Below, one piece after another: positions 24,165-35,099 of a stretch of DNA of 64,000 nt. The notes beneath the pieces were generated by a model. It was not told the origin of the DNA and made no database searches. It was given only the letters and a program-made list of their open reading frames with translations. Location: positions 10,479,264 through 10,543,263 of the forward strand of contig NW_023998422.1 in NCBI RefSeq assembly GCF_014805625.2, given 5' to 3'. Position 1 is the stretch's first letter. Every line of letters begins with the position of its first letter. The position numbers were made by a program, and so were the translations under genes. This DNA is from Glossina fuscipes. Taxonomy: Eukaryota; Arthropoda; Insecta; Diptera; Glossinidae.

Positions 24165-24192
24165 ATGATGGATTTCTTTTTCCCCAAACTAA
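24165..24192 (-). repeat. Mariner 3' terminal inverted repeat
   Basis: 28 bp inverted copy of 22952-22979, followed by TA at 24193-24194. Confidence 0.95.
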
Positions 24193-24194
24193 TA

Positions 24195-24378
24195 TATGTA
24201 CATATATGCATATATATCTACATGTACATGTATATACATATTATACTGTATATATATATAAATATATGTAGATATATATTGTGTATATATTATATATATT
24301 ATATATATTGTGTAAACATCTCTGCTTAGAGATTGCAAGCATCAGTGAAGCAGAAATTAAAACTATATAAATGCATAT

Positions 24379-24414
<36 letters not shown>

Positions 24415-25790
24415 TTATAAATACATATACCGTCTATATGCATATGTATGTCTGTATGTTTGCCGATATGCGTTTTCTGAAAGATTTGAGTTTTTCTTGT
24501 TCTGTTTTACAACAAAGAAATAATCATGCAACTAACTAGACATATAAAAGAAAAAAAAAAAGAAAAACAAAAATCAAACCAACCGTAGTAATGTAAACCA
24601 TGTGTTGCTTTGTTACAATAATAAAGAAAAAAATCTACATATTAAAAAGAAAAAGCTTACACACACACACACACTCAATATTTCTATGTTATTACCAAAA
24701 TAATTTTGATTATAAACAGATCATGTGTAAGGCTATGTCTATAAATATGTCCGCGCAAGTATGTATCTAACAGAAACATTATTATTAATTAAAAAAAAAA
24801 AAAAGAAGAAAATTGTAAAATTTTCGAATCCAAACTATAATGCCACCGTAAGCGAGAAAATTGAATATTTTGTCTTTGGAAACGTGTACGTGTAAGGGTA
24901 TAACTCATTGAACGCTTGCTTCGGATACAATGGCGTTACCTAATCTAAATACCATTACATGCATTCATTGAGGACTTTTCGATTCCTAACTTTCTTCAAT
25001 ATATCTCCATCTTAGATCGATAAATATTGGACGATACTATAAACTATTACCGCAGTCCAGCAGTCAAATCATCTTTTATTTTGATGTAAGGATTGAACTT
25101 TGCCTGGAAGCTTAATATTCTTCTTTGCCGAGCTTGTGCTGCTATTAATATTGAAATTCTTTTCTTAATCATTTATTTTAATTTGAATTAATTTTGTTAA
25201 GCGAGAGAATGTGTTCATCCACTTATCTTAGTGCCTTACTATCTAATACCATCGATTAAAGAGAACTATTTTGAGAAAATATAATTCACGTTTGCCTTAT
25301 GAACTTAGTAAGTATTCTTCAATGATTACTGTAATAACTGAACAAGTAAAGGTACTATAATGGGCAATAGCCTACCTTGAACTATCCTACGTCACCTTAC
25401 AATTATTCGTGTGATGACTTCTCAAATCAAGTAAGAACCATTGGGTACTCTTCACCGCTTAACTTAATCAATAATACATCAAAATCACTGTGGGCAGACC
25501 ATGCCCTGTGAGAACATGAAATTAGCACGGCGTGAATGGTCTATTAATCCTCCTTTCCAATGATGTGCAACTGCAGGTTATATTAAATTTTCAAGGACTC
25601 ACGCTGTACTAATTTCACTTTTTCGCAAGGCATGGTTTGCCTATAGTGGCCTTTCACACTTTGCTTATATGTTGGACGATATTATTTTGAGTATGGCAAT
25701 CTTCAAAGTTTTTAAAATTCTCCGAGCAGAACTTAGTATAGCCTGCACATCGTTCGTTGGAAAGTCTATTGGTAGGGGATTCACGCTGTT
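24195..25790. other. Non-coding; (TA)n and (CA)n tracts
   Basis: 24195-24310 is dominated by short TA/TATATG repeats. A (CA)n-(TA)n compound tract lies at 24379-24415 and a CA run at 24660-24675. The rest is AT-rich sequence without a recognised gene. Confidence 0.6.
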
Positions 25791-25794
25791 TTTT

Positions 25795-25920
25795 TTCAAT
25801 ACTCCGCCTTATTTTGAAAAGTCGTTACATGGGAATAAACTGAAACTTTTGCAAATTTTTCTACAAAACTCGCTGTGTAATAGTACTTCGTCGTCCTAAA
25901 TTGGTATGAAATATATGAAA
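25795..25920 (+). repeat. Family A repeat, distal (3') fragment
   Basis: 'ttattttgaaaagtcgttac' followed by 'ctcgctgtgtaatagtactt' and 'cctaaattggtatgaaat' matches the reverse complement of 11745-11880. The usual proximal part is missing or too diverged to see. Confidence 0.65.
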
Positions 25921-25924
25921 TATA

Positions 25925-28345
25925 TATCGGCGGGGTCACGTCTCATATAAACATTCCTATGAAAACGAAATCTTTATAAGGTAAAAAGGTCTAATTTCCA
26001 TTATTTTCTGATGAAAATTAGTTCGTAATAGTGAATTGGGAAGGGAATCGTGGATACTACCGCAAACAAAGTTTCTCAGACCCTTATGTATCAAAAAGGC
26101 CTAAATATTAATGTCACCAAATTTGGATCAAGTGATATGATGTTTTGGGCATCCGCCAATATGATGTTCAAGGAAAGTACGCCTTTGCATGAAAACAATT
26201 TGTTATTTTTGATGTATTATCAGCAACATGAGCAAATAATTACAATAAGCGAATTGTAGTAGGGTTTTTAATGCTCAGCCTTATCGGATTAAAAAGTTCT
26301 TACTTGCTTTTTCGTATTTATTTACAAATAACTGATTAACGTATTGTAATTGTATTCATTTTTTTAAAGGAACGTTGCGTCGCAGCAGTTCTCGTCAAAA
26401 AAAAAATCAAATCAATTCTTAAACATTCGGCTTCATTCGGCCATTTTTTAGTGAAACGGATGAGAGTTTTTGCAAATATTGATATAAAAAATAATTGCGT
26501 AGAAAACATGTGATTCTGCCGAAACTAAGATGCAACTATGTCATCAATCGATTAAGAATTGACATTTGTCCCGAAAAATATACTTTCACGAAAAGCCTGG
26601 TTAAAGTTTGAAATATATTAGTAAATCTGTATGAAAAATCCCTTATTTGAGTTACATAGAGGCAGTCGAAATTTCTTCGCTTCGATTTATCATTCTTGGC
26701 TATTGAAGTGATTCTTGCAGGATAATATTGCTAATGTTTGGACTACGAAAAACTCGTTATCCAATGTTATTCTCATGGCTGCTATTAAACATATTATCGA
26801 ATAATGCAGTTTTCTGAAGAAAAAAAAGGTCCAGGTCTAAGCACTGGTTCTTAAGAAAATTGTTTTGCAATATAGACGCTATTCACTAGACTGTATTCAG
26901 CACGTTATGGGCAAAGAAAGCATCTGTTCAGCCGGTCATAGGGATGTCGAAATATTATGTGCGACGTGCTTTTGTTGTCGCCTTCCTCTATTCCATTCCA
27001 TTTCGTATTTGAATTTGCATCATATTTACGTTTTAACAACGTCTATAAGTTATGGAATCGTTATATTATATAAAATTTTCACGTAGCCAATGTCGGGCGA
27101 TTACAGCTATGAAGTCCGCCACGTTATTACTCTAATCATTTCACAAATTAAGTAGCTTTAATTAGATCATTGAATTGAATTGAATTAAATTGAGTGGGAT
27201 TAATATCATATACTCTCGGATGAAGAAAATCAAAATGCAAACCATATTATCGGACAATGGAAATTCGTACAAAATGTTTTTCGCATCATTTAGCGCAAGT
27301 AAATCTTAGAGTTTTATCAGATAAGCAAAAACTATCCAAGTTGAGAATGACCTCATAGTGATGATAGCCATTTTTCCTTGACTAATGTGGAAACGTGATT
27401 TTTAAGTACATAATAGCATAAAACAAAACAACACTAACGTTAGCAGGGTTCATATACCTTACAAGTAAAAAAAGTGTGAGCATTGGCGACATCCACTTAG
27501 CATGCAAATGCCAGAAGACAAAGAAATCCCAGAAAGTTCGAATGAGACCGTTTAAAAGTTAAAGACCAAAGTTCCTTCGTGTTCATGTAAAGAGCTCCGT
27601 GCAGATAGATTTACGAAAATATTAAGTTTAGTCATAAAATTTGTCAAATGGTTTAGCTATTAATTTCGCTGCATCATGTCAGCCCGTAATAGTTCGGCTT
27701 TCTCTCCCACCTAGATGGAGACGGCAAAATCTATGACAATTAAATATCGTATTCTTGCTACATAACTTGTGCATATCATTAAAATATTTATTTATTTATT
27801 TATTTTTTTTTTTTTTAAGCTCAGGCACAAAATTGTGACACTCGTTACGTTTTTTTTTTTTATTTATTATCTTTATAAACGCCGTAAATATAAACTGTAT
27901 GTTTCTCTTTTTGTTGACCGTCATTTGATATAAGAGAGAAGTTATCAGCGGTTTTTTTTTTTTTTTTTTTTTTTAAATATTCTTTACTTGTCATGTTCCA
28001 ATGGCATAAATGGCTCCAATATTGAAATAAAATTTTCCTTTACATCATAAACTACTCCGGGTGAGACTTCTGTTATCGTCAAACCAAATTCGTTATGGTC
28101 ATTTCCATGGATATTTTATAAACATACATACATATCATATGAGTGCTGATACGGACTTTAAAGCTTTTAAATGCATAAGAAAAGAAAAAATTAAAAAAAA
28201 AAAAAAATGAAATACAAAAAATAAGAATAATTATTTATGTACATATATTAAGAGTTGTGAGTTTATCATTTGACAGATGTTTTCCATATCAGGTTTTATT
28301 ATAGTTTTAAGTGGTCTTTTTAGTAGTTTTTCAGTTGACAGATAA

Positions 28346-28391
<46 letters not shown>

Positions 28392-29675
28392 ATATATATA
28401 TAAACACATATTTCAAAGTTATAGAGAATATTAAATTCTTATGGCTTAGTCGCTTTCTAATTTTTAAATTTCTATTATCATAAAACATAGAAAAATCTTA
28501 ATAGTAAGCATCTAATTGGTTAATGTCTGGAAGCTTGTTGTTTTATTATTTTCATATTGTCGTATATATATATAAAAAAAAAAAAAACAATTTACTTTAT
28601 GATAAGTTGCGAGCATTTGTTTTTCTTTCTTTCTTTTTTTTGACATTAGTAGACGGCATCTATTGCTATATGCCATATTTGACACTTTTTTTTGCAGTAT
28701 GTGCTCCACGGGATTAGCACTTTTCAGCAAGCAGCATGATGCGGAACAATTTTATCCTCTGTTTAACGGCTTAAATCGCGTTTGCTTATAATTGTAATAA
28801 ATTTGAAGAAAGCCAGTCAGATATCATTTACGGCAGAAACTGTTGACTTAATTAATTAAACTACAGGCTGTTAAAGCAATAATAATGATATTGGTAGGTA
28901 AATATCCATCTCTTTTGCATTTGACTCCACATCGACGCGCCATAGGTACATTATATTCAAAAATAATGTTGTTCGCGGCCAATGCATTTAAGTTGGATTA
29001 TTTCTTATTCATTTTAGTTTTCTACTAACTGCGTTACATGACACCGTCTTTCCATTTCATTCATATTCAAATATTCTTTCTCATTTTCTTTCCTTGACAA
29101 TTTTTTCCTCGAAAATGAGTCTTTTGTTGCATCTATCAAAGACACAATCGCACGCTTTACATTTTATATGTTGCGAAATGATGGAAAAACATACAACTCT
29201 CTAGCCGAATTGATAATAAACTCCTAAAATTTCACCTTAAACTTTTAATTTTTTATTATTGGTGGAGTATTGAAAGTTTCGGAATCGTTCTCACCTTCAA
29301 ATGTACTCAAAGGTCACCTTGATTAAGCTATACTAACATACTTTTATTTCGAATTGCTTTCAAATGAATATAAGCACTTTTCAAAGACATCGCGAGAGGA
29401 GCTACAAGCTAACATGCAAACCGTTAGGTTGCTACTTGTCGGTGCTACGTTCGCTTGACAAAGGCATTCTTGTCGCAACGCTTGGGAAAGAGTTTGCATT
29501 TTTGAGGGAAATTTTTATTTATGTTAGAGTAACGTCTGTTTCTTTTGCACTTTTGCAAATCAACAGTAGAACATTCGCTGGTTCAATGTGAACACGAATT
29601 TTTTTTATTTGAACCTAATTAAAGTTAGTAATGAAGTCGTTTAAAGTATGTATTAATCCGACGTTCCTCGAAAAA
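25925..29675. other. Non-coding; homopolymers and (TA)n
   Basis: Poly-T runs near 27803-27817, 27850-27860 and 27951-27974, a (TA)n/(TG)n tract at 28348-28397, and poly-A at 28572-28586. Open frames of 60-85 codons here lack any supporting motif. No gene or element recognised. Confidence 0.5.
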
Positions 29676-29682
29676 CGTTTAT

Positions 29683-29901
29683 TCATTCATCAATATCTGT
29701 TTTATGCTCCACGAAGTAATCTCACTTCGATATACTACAACTGTGGCAGTGTTTATCCCCATCCTCGAAACGCTTCTGATATGTACTTTTCGGTTAGGCC
29801 TTGAACTCTTCCAACTATGCGCCCCTGCAATCGTCTAAGGGACACTACAAACAAGTTCTTATGTTTTTGGGCAGCTTCATAAGATAAGAGAAGTCAGCTC
29901 A
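29683..29901 (-). pseudogene. Mariner transposase C-terminal fossil
   Basis: One minus-strand frame reads AD-FSYLMKLPKN, then LDDCRGA, LEEFKA, PKSTYQKRFEDGD, KHCHSCSISK, DYFVEHKTDIDE and a stop at 29683-29685, with internal stops at several positions. Mariner C-termini have this order: a DFFLFPKLK block with the third Asp, then '...ELKAIPK..YQ.CFEDW..RW..CI...GDYFEGD'. The piece covers only the last 70 or so residues. Its wording differs from the fossils at 3025 and 10970, so it comes from another mariner lineage. Confidence 0.7.
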
Positions 29902-29904
29902 TGT

Positions 29905-30127
29905 TCTAATCATTACTAAATACAAGACTTTTCAAGTTTAAAATCGAAGGGATTTAAAGCAAATGGCTCCCGGCCTAAAAGAGGCGAGGAAAGTATCGGG
30001 GAAACCTACAAAATTATCTTATAGCACCAATCAATTTAGACTTGATTATCATCACTTGAGGGTACTATATCTGGCATCATCTGTATGAATTCATATGATT
30101 CTTAATTAGTTATAGTTCCGGATAAGG

Positions 30128-30161
<34 letters not shown>

Positions 30162-30437
30162 TTATTTTAACATCGAGAACTATTTTTTTTTTGTTTTTTT
30201 TGTTTCATTATTGAAAAGAAAAGCGAAACGATTAATTTACATAAAAATGCATCTATAGTCTATCATGATCGAACTAAAATTAAGTTCCCCGTGTGTTAAA
30301 GTAAATGGCATCATCATGCATCCTGTCATCAATTATGATGAATTTCCTGTTTCTGCGGCTTTTTGTTTATCTTTCCACGCTCTTTACTATTAAAACCAAT
30401 ATAACTATAGCGTATATGTACCCACATATATATACAT

Positions 30438-30468
<31 letters not shown>

Positions 30469-32280
30469 ATATATACGATAAACAACAAACTTGTATACAT
30501 GCTGTAATCACTATGTTAAGTTAATCAATGTTTAACAAGTTTTTAAAATCTTGCACGTGATCATAACAATGAATAGCGCGCGAGGACACACAAAATGTAA
30601 TAGAAGTGGAATAAGAAGAAGACGACGAACTGAGACAGCAAAAACAAAAAAAAAAAAACAAAAAAAAAAAAAAAAAAATATATAAAAGTTAACCTGCGAT
30701 CGATCGCCAGTATAAGGCCATCATATAAAGATTTTGTTTACATTAGAGATCTTGATGATTCCATGCTTGTAACGGCAGCAGCGAGGATGATGATTATGAT
30801 GATGACGATGGTGACGGTGTGGAATGGTTTTAGAATATAACGATGATTGGGTGACTGGTTGGTTGGTTGGTTGGTTGGTTGGTGTGTTGAAACAAGTTTC
30901 CTAGAAACGCAACAACCTTCGGAAATTGTATAATTACATTGTTGCTGTTTAGCTTGTTACTTAAGAGAGTATCGTTGCTTCCACTTAACAGCGAAAGAAA
31001 CCAACATTATTATGATGTTCAATGTACTCATCGAGGTTGTTGTTATTGTTCTTCGTTTTTCTAGACTTTTGTGATTTCCGTAGTAAAATACTTTTTATCG
31101 CTTACTTATAATTTTCAATAAAAAAAAAAAAAATGAAATGAAGGGAGAAGTAATCATCAAAAGTGATTTTGTTTTTTTTTTGCTTTTTTTTATTTTCAAA
31201 CTTTTTATTTTAAAGTCTCTTAGTCTCTTGCACAGACAAAATACGTTCATAAATTCTGCCCTTTAGCCAAATCATCTCATATCTGCATATGACTAAGAGG
31301 ATATGTGATCATTGCGATTTAACAAAGAAAAGTTAAAAAAAAAAAAGATTGCTTTTTGTAAAAGATTCTTCTCAATACATATGAACAAAAGCGAAAAACT
31401 GGTTCGCCGCCTATAAGCGATAAGAATATATATTTTATTTATTATTCTCTATGGCTTCCTTTCCTATAAAGTGCACAATTTATAATGTGTGGTTGGAAGT
31501 TCACTTCTTTTTTTTTTTTTTTTTTTTTTCTTTTTTTACCATTCAACGCTCTCTTCTCCAGTACAACTAGTTTCGCTATTAATGATTGTTATTGTCGACC
31601 TTTTGTTAATGATGTTATGACAACTTTAGCATGTATGCGTGACTGATTTGTACTTAATGCGTCCATGTTACTCGATTTAAGGTTTCCTTTCTTATGTATT
31701 CCTCATAAATACTTCTTCATAAATAAGTAGTCGCCGCTAATGAACTTGAACTTGCGGTCAGTTCGTATAAATTGAATAAACACTATGACGTTTTGATGGC
31801 ATAATAGTGACACTTTACGCACAATAAGAGAATTGTAACAAAAAAAAAAAAAAACAGAAATCAACCATAATCGAGAACTACTTATGTTATTTATTTGCTT
31901 TAGCTAATTGCAAATTGTTTTCAAGGGATTTCACTTTAGTTAACAGATCGGGAAGAGTATGATCAGAAGTTTTTTTTTTTTTTCTTTCTAAACTATTTTT
32001 TATTTGCAAGCAAGCAAAAAAGTTTTAATCGTCTAAAGACCTTATCGCCTCTCATGTACACCTCTACTTTAAACGAAATTATTAGATATAGAAAAACTAG
32101 ACGGTAAACGCCTAGAGAGTTGATGCTAAACCCAAGCGGCATGGAAAAAATTGTTTTGATTTTAAGATAAGTCTTCGATCGATGCGTAGGAAGGAAAAAG
32201 ATTGTGATCGATTTGGGAGTAATCTTTAGTCTTTGCACGTACTTTGATCATCTTTTCACTTAACAAAGGCATTCATTGAG
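29905..32280. other. Non-coding; (CA)n, (GAT)n, (GGTT)n
   Basis: (CA)n at 30128-30157, GAT/GAC triplets at 30785-30822, (GGTT)n at 30856-30883, poly-A at 30645-30678 and 31844-31855, poly-T at 31507-31530. No gene recognised. Confidence 0.6.
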
Positions 32281-32284
32281 GAAA

Positions 32285-32700
32285 ATTCTTTTCTATCAGT
32301 TTCTACAATTTTTTCCCATCTTCATGCGAACATGGTATCAAAAGAAAGACGTTGTTCTTGCAGCGATCCCAACGATCCCTTTTTACACTTCTTCAGCATT
32401 TCGCAACTGTATGTCAGCCAAGCTGCCAAGCCATGCTGCATCGATCTGAATAAGTGGAAATCAGAAGACGCTCCGCGTGATGAGTACGCTGGAGGCGACA
32501 GATCTTCGCATTTAAGCTGCAACAATATATGCTTGACAACTCTTGCAACGTATGGACGAGCATTGTCATGCAAGAGGAGGTTTTTGGTCTGTTAGCCTCT
32601 GCTATTGATGGTCTTTTTGCATTTGATCAATTGAAATCGGTAGACATCTACCGACTCTTCTTCATTGACATCGCCAAAAGAGAAGAGTTGTTCATTTCCC
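32285..32700 (-). pseudogene. Mariner transposase fossil (C-terminal half)
   Basis: Minus-strand reading: ESVDVYRFQLIK, then LLLHDNARPYVARVVKHILL with the second catalytic Asp, SSDFHLFRSMQHGLA with the third Asp, and further on RWEKIVET. The two Asp are separated by exactly 34 residues, the mariner signature. An 83-codon frame (32322-32573) is still open but lacks the N-terminal half and first Asp. Inverted repeats not found. Confidence 0.85.
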
Positions 32701-32984
32701 CAATATGGTTGGTAACACTGAACTTTACCCTACTAACTTGCCCTCCAGCCAAATGAAAAGCTTACTAAGGAACTCTGTCAACAATAATTGACCCAATTAC
32801 GACCGAAAACGCGCGTGATATGCTAAACCTCATGATATCGTGAGATTTTAGTATAAAAGAATTCACAAGTAAAACTGACTCAGGAAGTGTTTATATTTAT
32901 AATCTTGAATGTCCTATTCTCCCCGTCCTTCACGGCAGACATGACTCCTTCCGAGTAATACGGGTTTTAAGAGATGTTTGTTCG

Positions 32985-33110
32985 AATAGTGCTTCGATTC
33001 TTATGACGACAATTAATTAATGGTGCCTTAAAAGACAAGACTTTCTTTTGAGATGGAATTCGAAAATTGCGATGGGGAGTACTTTGGATAAAGTACACTG
33101 TACCGATTTC
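32985..33110 (+). pseudogene. Mariner transposase C-terminal scrap
   Basis: Forward reading gives SYDDN, then GALKDKTFF, DGIRKLRWG and, after a frame change, NCDGEYFG and a stop. This is the same C-terminal pattern as the fossil at 17889, with shared nucleotide text ('gatggaattcgaaaattg', 'ctctgaataaagctt'). Orientation is opposite to the fossil at 32285, so they are separate insertions. Confidence 0.65.
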
Positions 33111-33806
33111 TCTGAATAAAGCTTCAAAGCTTCAAACTTATTTGTACAAGCAATAAGCTCTAGGGCGAAATTATTTAAATTGCAGGAGAGCTCGTCATGT
33201 GAAAAATTTCAGATTTGTGTGCATTACTTATAAATGATTAGCAAACGTACCCGTCTTTAAGTGTCACAAATTTAGTTACTTTGGTAACTATAAGTTTTTT
33301 GTAATATCTGGTAGGGGTGTCATTTCGTTTGCAGATATTTCACATTTCAAGGAAACAGAGAATATGAAGATACGATGTTTCAAGGGAGAAGAGAATATTC
33401 TGAATATTGCCTGCTGTAATGAAATTTGAAAAAGTTTTGGTAATCGTTTATAACGAGTTTGGTTATGGTATGGTTAAATTGGATGCAAATCTTTCCGTAT
33501 TGTAATTGTGACTACAGATGAACCTCGCTAAGGCAACCAAGATTTCTATCTTTTTAACTTTACCGGCCGTTACAGTTCTAATAAGACAGCGCAGCTATGC
33601 AGAAAGGAAATAATAGACTCGAAATTCTGAAACTGATCTCAACTATTAACGAAAGAAAAACGAGTGAAAATTCATTATCCTTTGTAAAGAGATCATTGGA
33701 CCTGAATAAACAAAAAAATATATTGACATAAAAAAGATAACTGTTTCCTCTTGAATAAATGCGTTCGTCCGTTAATTGCTATTGTTGCTCAACATTCCAA
33801 ACATCG

Positions 33807-35069
33807 TTACTCGCTTAGATCGCTTAAAGATTTAAATTCTATTTTGAAAGAAAAAGACACATCGGGAATTCCTCCTCTATTTTCGATGGAGAAGTCCATA
33901 TATGGTGAATTCTGAAAGAGAATTTATTTCTTGATTATTCTCTAAAATAAACTTTAATTAACTTACCTTAACTATTGGTAGACCGTTATAATTCCTTCGG
34001 GTAATATCCACATAGACTTGTCTTGAAATATATTTCACTCTTAATGGTTGTCCCGAGGTTCTCGTATTAGTCAATATGTCTTCCAATTTGCTTAGGAATC
34101 GTATTCCAAGCTCGATTCCATATATCTCTAATAGTTCCAATACCTTGCATGCTTTAATTAAATTCAAAAGTTGAAGTCTCTGCTCCTCCCTACCAAGAAA
34201 AACTGCCAACATTTTCAAATCGTATACTGCGCATGAGTTATTTATCATGTAAAAAGGACCAGCGAATGAATAAATTCTATCCTTCAATATTTTAGACAAA
34301 TCTATGAAAAATTTGCCATCTTGCTGCATACATAGTATCAGTCTCAAATTTCGCATTTGTGCGATACTGGCTATAAATGTTGGATAAAGGTGTACGCTTA
34401 CAGGATGCATGTATAGCTCCTCTAAATGCTTGCATAGACCAAGGCCATCCAAATGGCACATATGGTAATAAGACATCACTTGCGGAGGCGAAAATAATCT
34501 TTCGAATAGGGCTAATCGTAATTTTCTCAAATTTGGAAACGACTTAAGCAACACTATGTCTTCCTTAAAAGCACTAAATGACAAACTTCGTGCATTTGAA
34601 AACTTGAACTTTTGCAATACATTTGTCAATTGTTTACTCTCAATTAAACAATTATTGAACGTGAATACCTCGCAAATGAATTCCACGTCAACAATTACGT
34701 TGTTGACGACGGCAAGGTAATCTTCGAAATCTGATAGCGATTTATCGAAATTTATATTAACTGTGTTTACGCTTAATTGCAAGTGTTTGTTTTTTTTCCA
34801 AAATTGTTGTACTAAGCCTTCGAAGCGAGCGCATAGCTTTCGAACTCGATTTTGCTCAGCACAGTTAAGATATTGGAACACTTCTAGAAGGCAGTCATCA
34901 TTTAAATCGAGCAAGTTTTTAGCTAAAGTCATTTTTTTTTGTTTTAGAAAGAAAGGAAATATATGTGTAATTATTTTCCTCCAACTGCAATCGAAATATA
35001 TTTACCATGATGTTGGCTTGCAGAGACATATCTATCATCTATTTTGCGACGTTTATTTGCAGGTTCCAT
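33807..35069 (-). CDS. F-box / leucine-rich protein, three exons (predicted)
   Basis: Predicted join: exon 1 35069-35006, exon 2 34922-33967, exon 3 33911-33807 (minus strand), 374 residues. Exon 2 alone is a 320-codon open frame. It runs into AAG|GTAAGT, a perfect splice donor. A 55-nt intron ends in TTCTCTTTCAG, and exon 3 adds 34 in-frame codons to a TAA. Upstream, ACAATGG starts a 64-nt exon encoding MEPANKRRKIDDR..., ended by ATG|GTAAAT. The 83-nt intron ends at ACTTTAG and the phase fits exactly (G|CT, Ala). KRRK at residues 6-9 is nuclear-signal-like. The F-box lies at about residues 25-64 (LLDLNDDCLLEVFQYL). Leu-rich segments at about 153-159, 188-192, 214-218 and 283-288 suggest degenerate LRRs. 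Role known for the family: binds Skp1 through the F-box and presents substrates to an SCF ubiquitin ligase; the substrate is unknown. Alternative start: the ATG at 34932, without exon 1. Confidence 0.85.
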
Positions 35070-35099
35070 TGTAAGGAACAGAGAATAGTAATAAAATAT

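Larger units (their letters stand above)
22952..24192 (+). mobile_element. Mariner transposon, full length (1,241 bp)
   Basis: The ends are near-perfect inverted repeats of 28 bp beginning TTAGTTTGGGGAAAAAGAAA, with one mismatch between the two ends. The element is flanked by TA on each side (22950-22951 and 24193-24194), the standard mariner target duplication. Its length is normal for the family. It carries one transposase gene in the same orientation, broken by a frameshift and small deletions. Similar ends and an almost readable gene suggest a younger insertion than the other mariner pieces in this window. It is probably non-autonomous but could still be mobilised in trans. Confidence 0.97.

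Noticed and set aside
26050..26259. 69-codon plus-strand frame as a small gene
   Set aside because: No recognisable motif, start context or splice signal; typical chance length.
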